A stretch of DNA of 64,000 bases from Maricaulis salignorans. GTDB taxonomy: Bacteria > Pseudomonadota > Alphaproteobacteria > Caulobacterales > Maricaulaceae. The first letter of the stretch is position 1; each line of letters starts with the position of its first letter. The position numbers were made by a program, and so were the translations under genes. The DNA lies in NCBI RefSeq assembly GCF_900103475.1, contig NZ_FNHG01000016.1, positions 1 to 64,000 of the forward strand, read 5' to 3'. Below, in pieces: positions 62,256 to 64,000 of the stretch. Under the pieces are notes generated by a model. That model was not told the DNA's origin and did no database searches. It was given only the letters and a program-made list of their open reading frames with translations.

Positions 62256-63298
62256 CAGCTTCTCCAGCGTAGGGTGGCGGGTTTGACAGGATTGACGAAA
62301 GCCTCGCCGGTTTCGCGATGCTTCGTCCAGGCGCGTTTGAGCGCGAAATACCATTTCGCCTGCACGTCGGCATCGTGGATCAGCATCAGGTCCGGATCAT
62401 AGGCGAGCCCGATCTGTTGCGCATTCACAGCCTCGCGATCCTGGCCGACGAAAATCTCGATCCCCTTGCGGATCAGGAAATTCGGCGTGATGTGCAGGAG
62501 CGGGTGATCCCAGTAGACGACGATGGTGATGGCGGTCGAATTCTCATTGGTCGGCGTCACCGCGGTGAAGCCGGTGAAATGCTTGCCGCCCGCCTTGACG
62601 TATTCGGTACGCAGGCCGGGAATCTCGAAGCGGATCTCGGTCTGCGGCTCACCGAGCAGGGCGTAGAGATAGGAATTCTTCGACGGCACGTGCGGCAGCA
62701 TGGAAAAGCCGCGTCCGACGGGCCCGAACTGCTTGGCCTTGTCGTGTACCGACTTGCCCGAGCGCCACCACCATTGCCGGTGGATGAAGGGAATGTGCGC
62801 CGGGTCCATCAGGCCGATCACGGCATGGTCGACATGGCAGTTGAAGACGTCATGGATCACCATGCGCGGCTTCTCGCCCTCGGGCAGATCCAGTTTCGGC
62901 GGCGCGATCGTCGGCTCGGGATTTTCGTCGGATCCGTAATAGATCCAGACCAGGCCCTGGTCCTCATGCAGCGGGAAGGTGCGGGTGCGGATCTTGGTGA
63001 GGTCCATCGCTTCGGTCTGGTCGGCGGTCAGCGAGGGAATGGCGGCGCAAGAACCGTCCGTGCGGAAACGCCAGCCATGATAGGGGCATTCCACCTGGCT
63101 CTCGCCGTCATGGCATTGCATTTTGCCGCCGGAGAGGAGAATGCCGCGATGCGGGCAGACATCCTTCATCGCGAAGGCGCGGCCCTCATGGTCGCGGCCG
63201 AACAGGATCGCCTGGCCCAGCAACTCGCGGTGGAGATGCTGGCCCGGTTTGAGCTCGCTCGAAAGCGCCCCGAAATACCAAAGATCGCGCAAAAACAT
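62255..63298 (-). CDS. Rieske oxygenase alpha subunit (VanA-like)
   Basis: A 347-residue non-haem iron oxygenase. The Rieske cluster is C48-P-H50 and C71-P-Y-H74 in VCPHRGILLS and VECPYHGWRF. The catalytic iron site is in NCHVDHAVIGLMDPAHIPFI, with the bridging Asp and two His. It resembles VanA/PobA-type demethylases or ring hydroxylases; the substrate is unknown. No reductase gene is nearby in the window, so an external reductase would be needed. It is coupled to the HIG1-like gene. Confidence 0.9.
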   Translation of the reverse strand: MFLRDLWYFGALSSELKPGQHLHRELLGQAILFGRDHEGRAFAMKDVCPHRGILLSGGKMQCHDGESQVECPYHGWRFRTDGSCAAIPSLTADQTEAMDLTKIRTRTFPLHEDQGLVWIYYGSDENPEPTIAPPKLDLPEGEKPRMVIHDVFNCHVDHAVIGLMDPAHIPFIHRQWWWRSGKSVHDKAKQFGPVGRGFSMLPHVPSKNSYLYALLGEPQTEIRFEIPGLRTEYVKAGGKHFTGFTAVTPTNENSTAITIVVYWDHPLLHITPNFLIRKGIEIFVGQDREAVNAQQIGLAYDPDLMLIHDADVQAKWYFALKRAWTKHRETGEAFVNPVKPATLRWRS

Positions 63299-63378
63299 GT
63301 TCGCGTGATAGCGGCTCAGACGGCGCTTGCCTAGTTCCGGTGCCCGGCACCGGCTGCGACATGATCGCGGGGCCGGGT

Positions 63379-64000
63379 CTAGCGGCCGAGAAAGGCTGAG
63401 ACCACGGCGTCCGACGCGACCAGGATTTCCGGCTTGTCAGTGCGCAGCGCAATCTGGTCGCCGGGGAAGAATTCCAGGCCGGGCGGCACGGCGGCGGCGG
63501 GTTCGCCATACTGCGCGGTGAGCATGTCGCGCAGCCGCGCTTCATCACCGACACCGGTGAGGATCCAGGCCAGGGCAAGCCGGCCATCGGCAAATACGAA
63601 TTCAATCTTCCGGTCGAAGCCGGCGACGTCATAGCCGAAACAATCAATCTGGGTCTGGGTCGTATTGCCGGTCGGCAGGCCGGGCTCGTCGTCGAAGGTT
63701 CGGGTAAAGGCGCAGGCGGCCTCGATTTCCGGCGCCAGAACCTCCAGCGTTTCGCCCAGACGGATTTCAGCAGGCATTGTAAAGCTCAACGCCTGCGCCG
63801 CAGGCAGGGCGGCCCCGTCGAGGGCGGGATGGCGCCACATGAAGAGATTGGTGTGTAGCCCGTCGGGATTGAGCACCCAGACCGTGTCGCTGGCACTATC
63901 AATCAGCACGCCCGCGTCCGGCCAGACGGTGAAGTCGCGAAACTGCTGGGCCTCGCCTTGCTGGGTCAGAGCCCCGGCGCCGCCCGTGGCATTGAGCTGA
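63379..64000 (-). CDS. Hypothetical protein, 5' part outside the window
   Basis: At least 206 residues; the frame is open to the right edge, so the start lies beyond it. Readable parts are VWPDAGVLIDSASDTVWVLN, then PDGLHTNLFMWRHPALDG, and QTQIDCFGYDVAGFDRKIEF. It appears as a beta-rich soluble or periplasmic protein. I recognise no family. A GTG at 63909 is only an internal codon by this reading, since the upstream codons continue with good coding character. Confidence 0.75.
   Translation of the reverse strand, partial: QLNATGGAGALTQQGEAQQFRDFTVWPDAGVLIDSASDTVWVLNPDGLHTNLFMWRHPALDGAALPAAQALSFTMPAEIRLGETLEVLAPEIEAACAFTRTFDDEPGLPTGNTTQTQIDCFGYDVAGFDRKIEFVFADGRLALAWILTGVGDEARLRDMLTAQYGEPAAAVPPGLEFFPGDQIALRTDKPEILVASDAVVSAFLGR

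Overview
The window looks like a chromosomal segment of an alphaproteobacterium, most likely of the Caulobacterales/Maricaulales/Hyphomonadaceae type (a marine, Maricaulis-like organism is my guess, not a proven identity). The evidence is GC-rich sequence with strong codon bias, an alphaproteobacterial ruvCAB-ybgC-tolQRAB-pal-cpoB-tilS-ftsH order, a phaR/phaB pair, the plsC-ydcF-ftsX-ftsE-MJ0042-DUF4175 and tlpA/argH/lptM neighbourhoods, a LexA box of the alphaproteobacterial form GTTC-N7-GTTC before ruvC, and a CtrA-type box TTAA-N7-TTAAC. I saw no tRNA, rRNA, CRISPR array or prophage.

Layout. 0-5 kb: the 3' end of an IS5-type transposase, a strictosidine-synthase-like beta-propeller, a JmjC/cupin oxygenase, and three tandem paralogous Tat-exported proteins built from a repeat of the form TDSDTGxYxDPxGRGRG, each followed by a GC hairpin. 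5-18 kb: Holliday-junction genes ruvCAB, the Tol-Pal envelope-constriction operon, tilS, ftsH, then folP, a glutathione transferase and a Gdx/SugE-type exporter. 18-24.7 kb: M24 peptidase, rluD, a Tat-dependent PhoD lipoprotein, a hipBA toxin-antitoxin operon with two clear inverted-repeat operators, and folE. 25-30 kb: cysS with a small acidic partner, a divergent Fe-S scaffold protein, yidD and thrS. 29.6-35.8 kb: polysaccharide/lipid glycosylation (O-antigen-ligase-like protein, two GT2 enzymes, an ArnT-like transferase) with an HMG-CoA-lyase-family gene embedded.

35.8-41.9 kb: a small, possibly CtrA-controlled two-gene unit, the PHB genes phaR and phaB, a DUF4908-like protein, a cupin with gloB, a methyltransferase and hisC. 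41.9-51.7 kb: DUF2125, plsC, ydcF, ftsX and ftsE on the minus strand, an MJ0042 zinc-ribbon protein, a DUF4175/TIGR02302 protein, lptM, argH and divergent tlpA. 52-64 kb: more accessory content, with a membrane AraC-type regulator, an amidohydrolase, etfBA, a PadR/HAAS regulatory pair divergent from a membrane serine hydrolase, YceI, a cobalamin adenosyltransferase, a second serine hydrolase, a HIG1-like small membrane protein, a Rieske oxygenase, and a partial hypothetical gene at the right edge.

The genes form several functional blocks: envelope constriction and peptidoglycan linkage (Tol-Pal, CpoB, FtsEX, PlsC, YdcF), DNA repair under probable SOS control (RuvCAB), electron transfer (EtfAB), carbon storage (PhaR, PhaB) and surface glycan assembly. 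The most novel items are the Tat-repeat protein family, the compact hipBA operator array, the CtrA-box small-gene pair, and an ftsE gene with no ordinary start codon in front of its conserved first strand.
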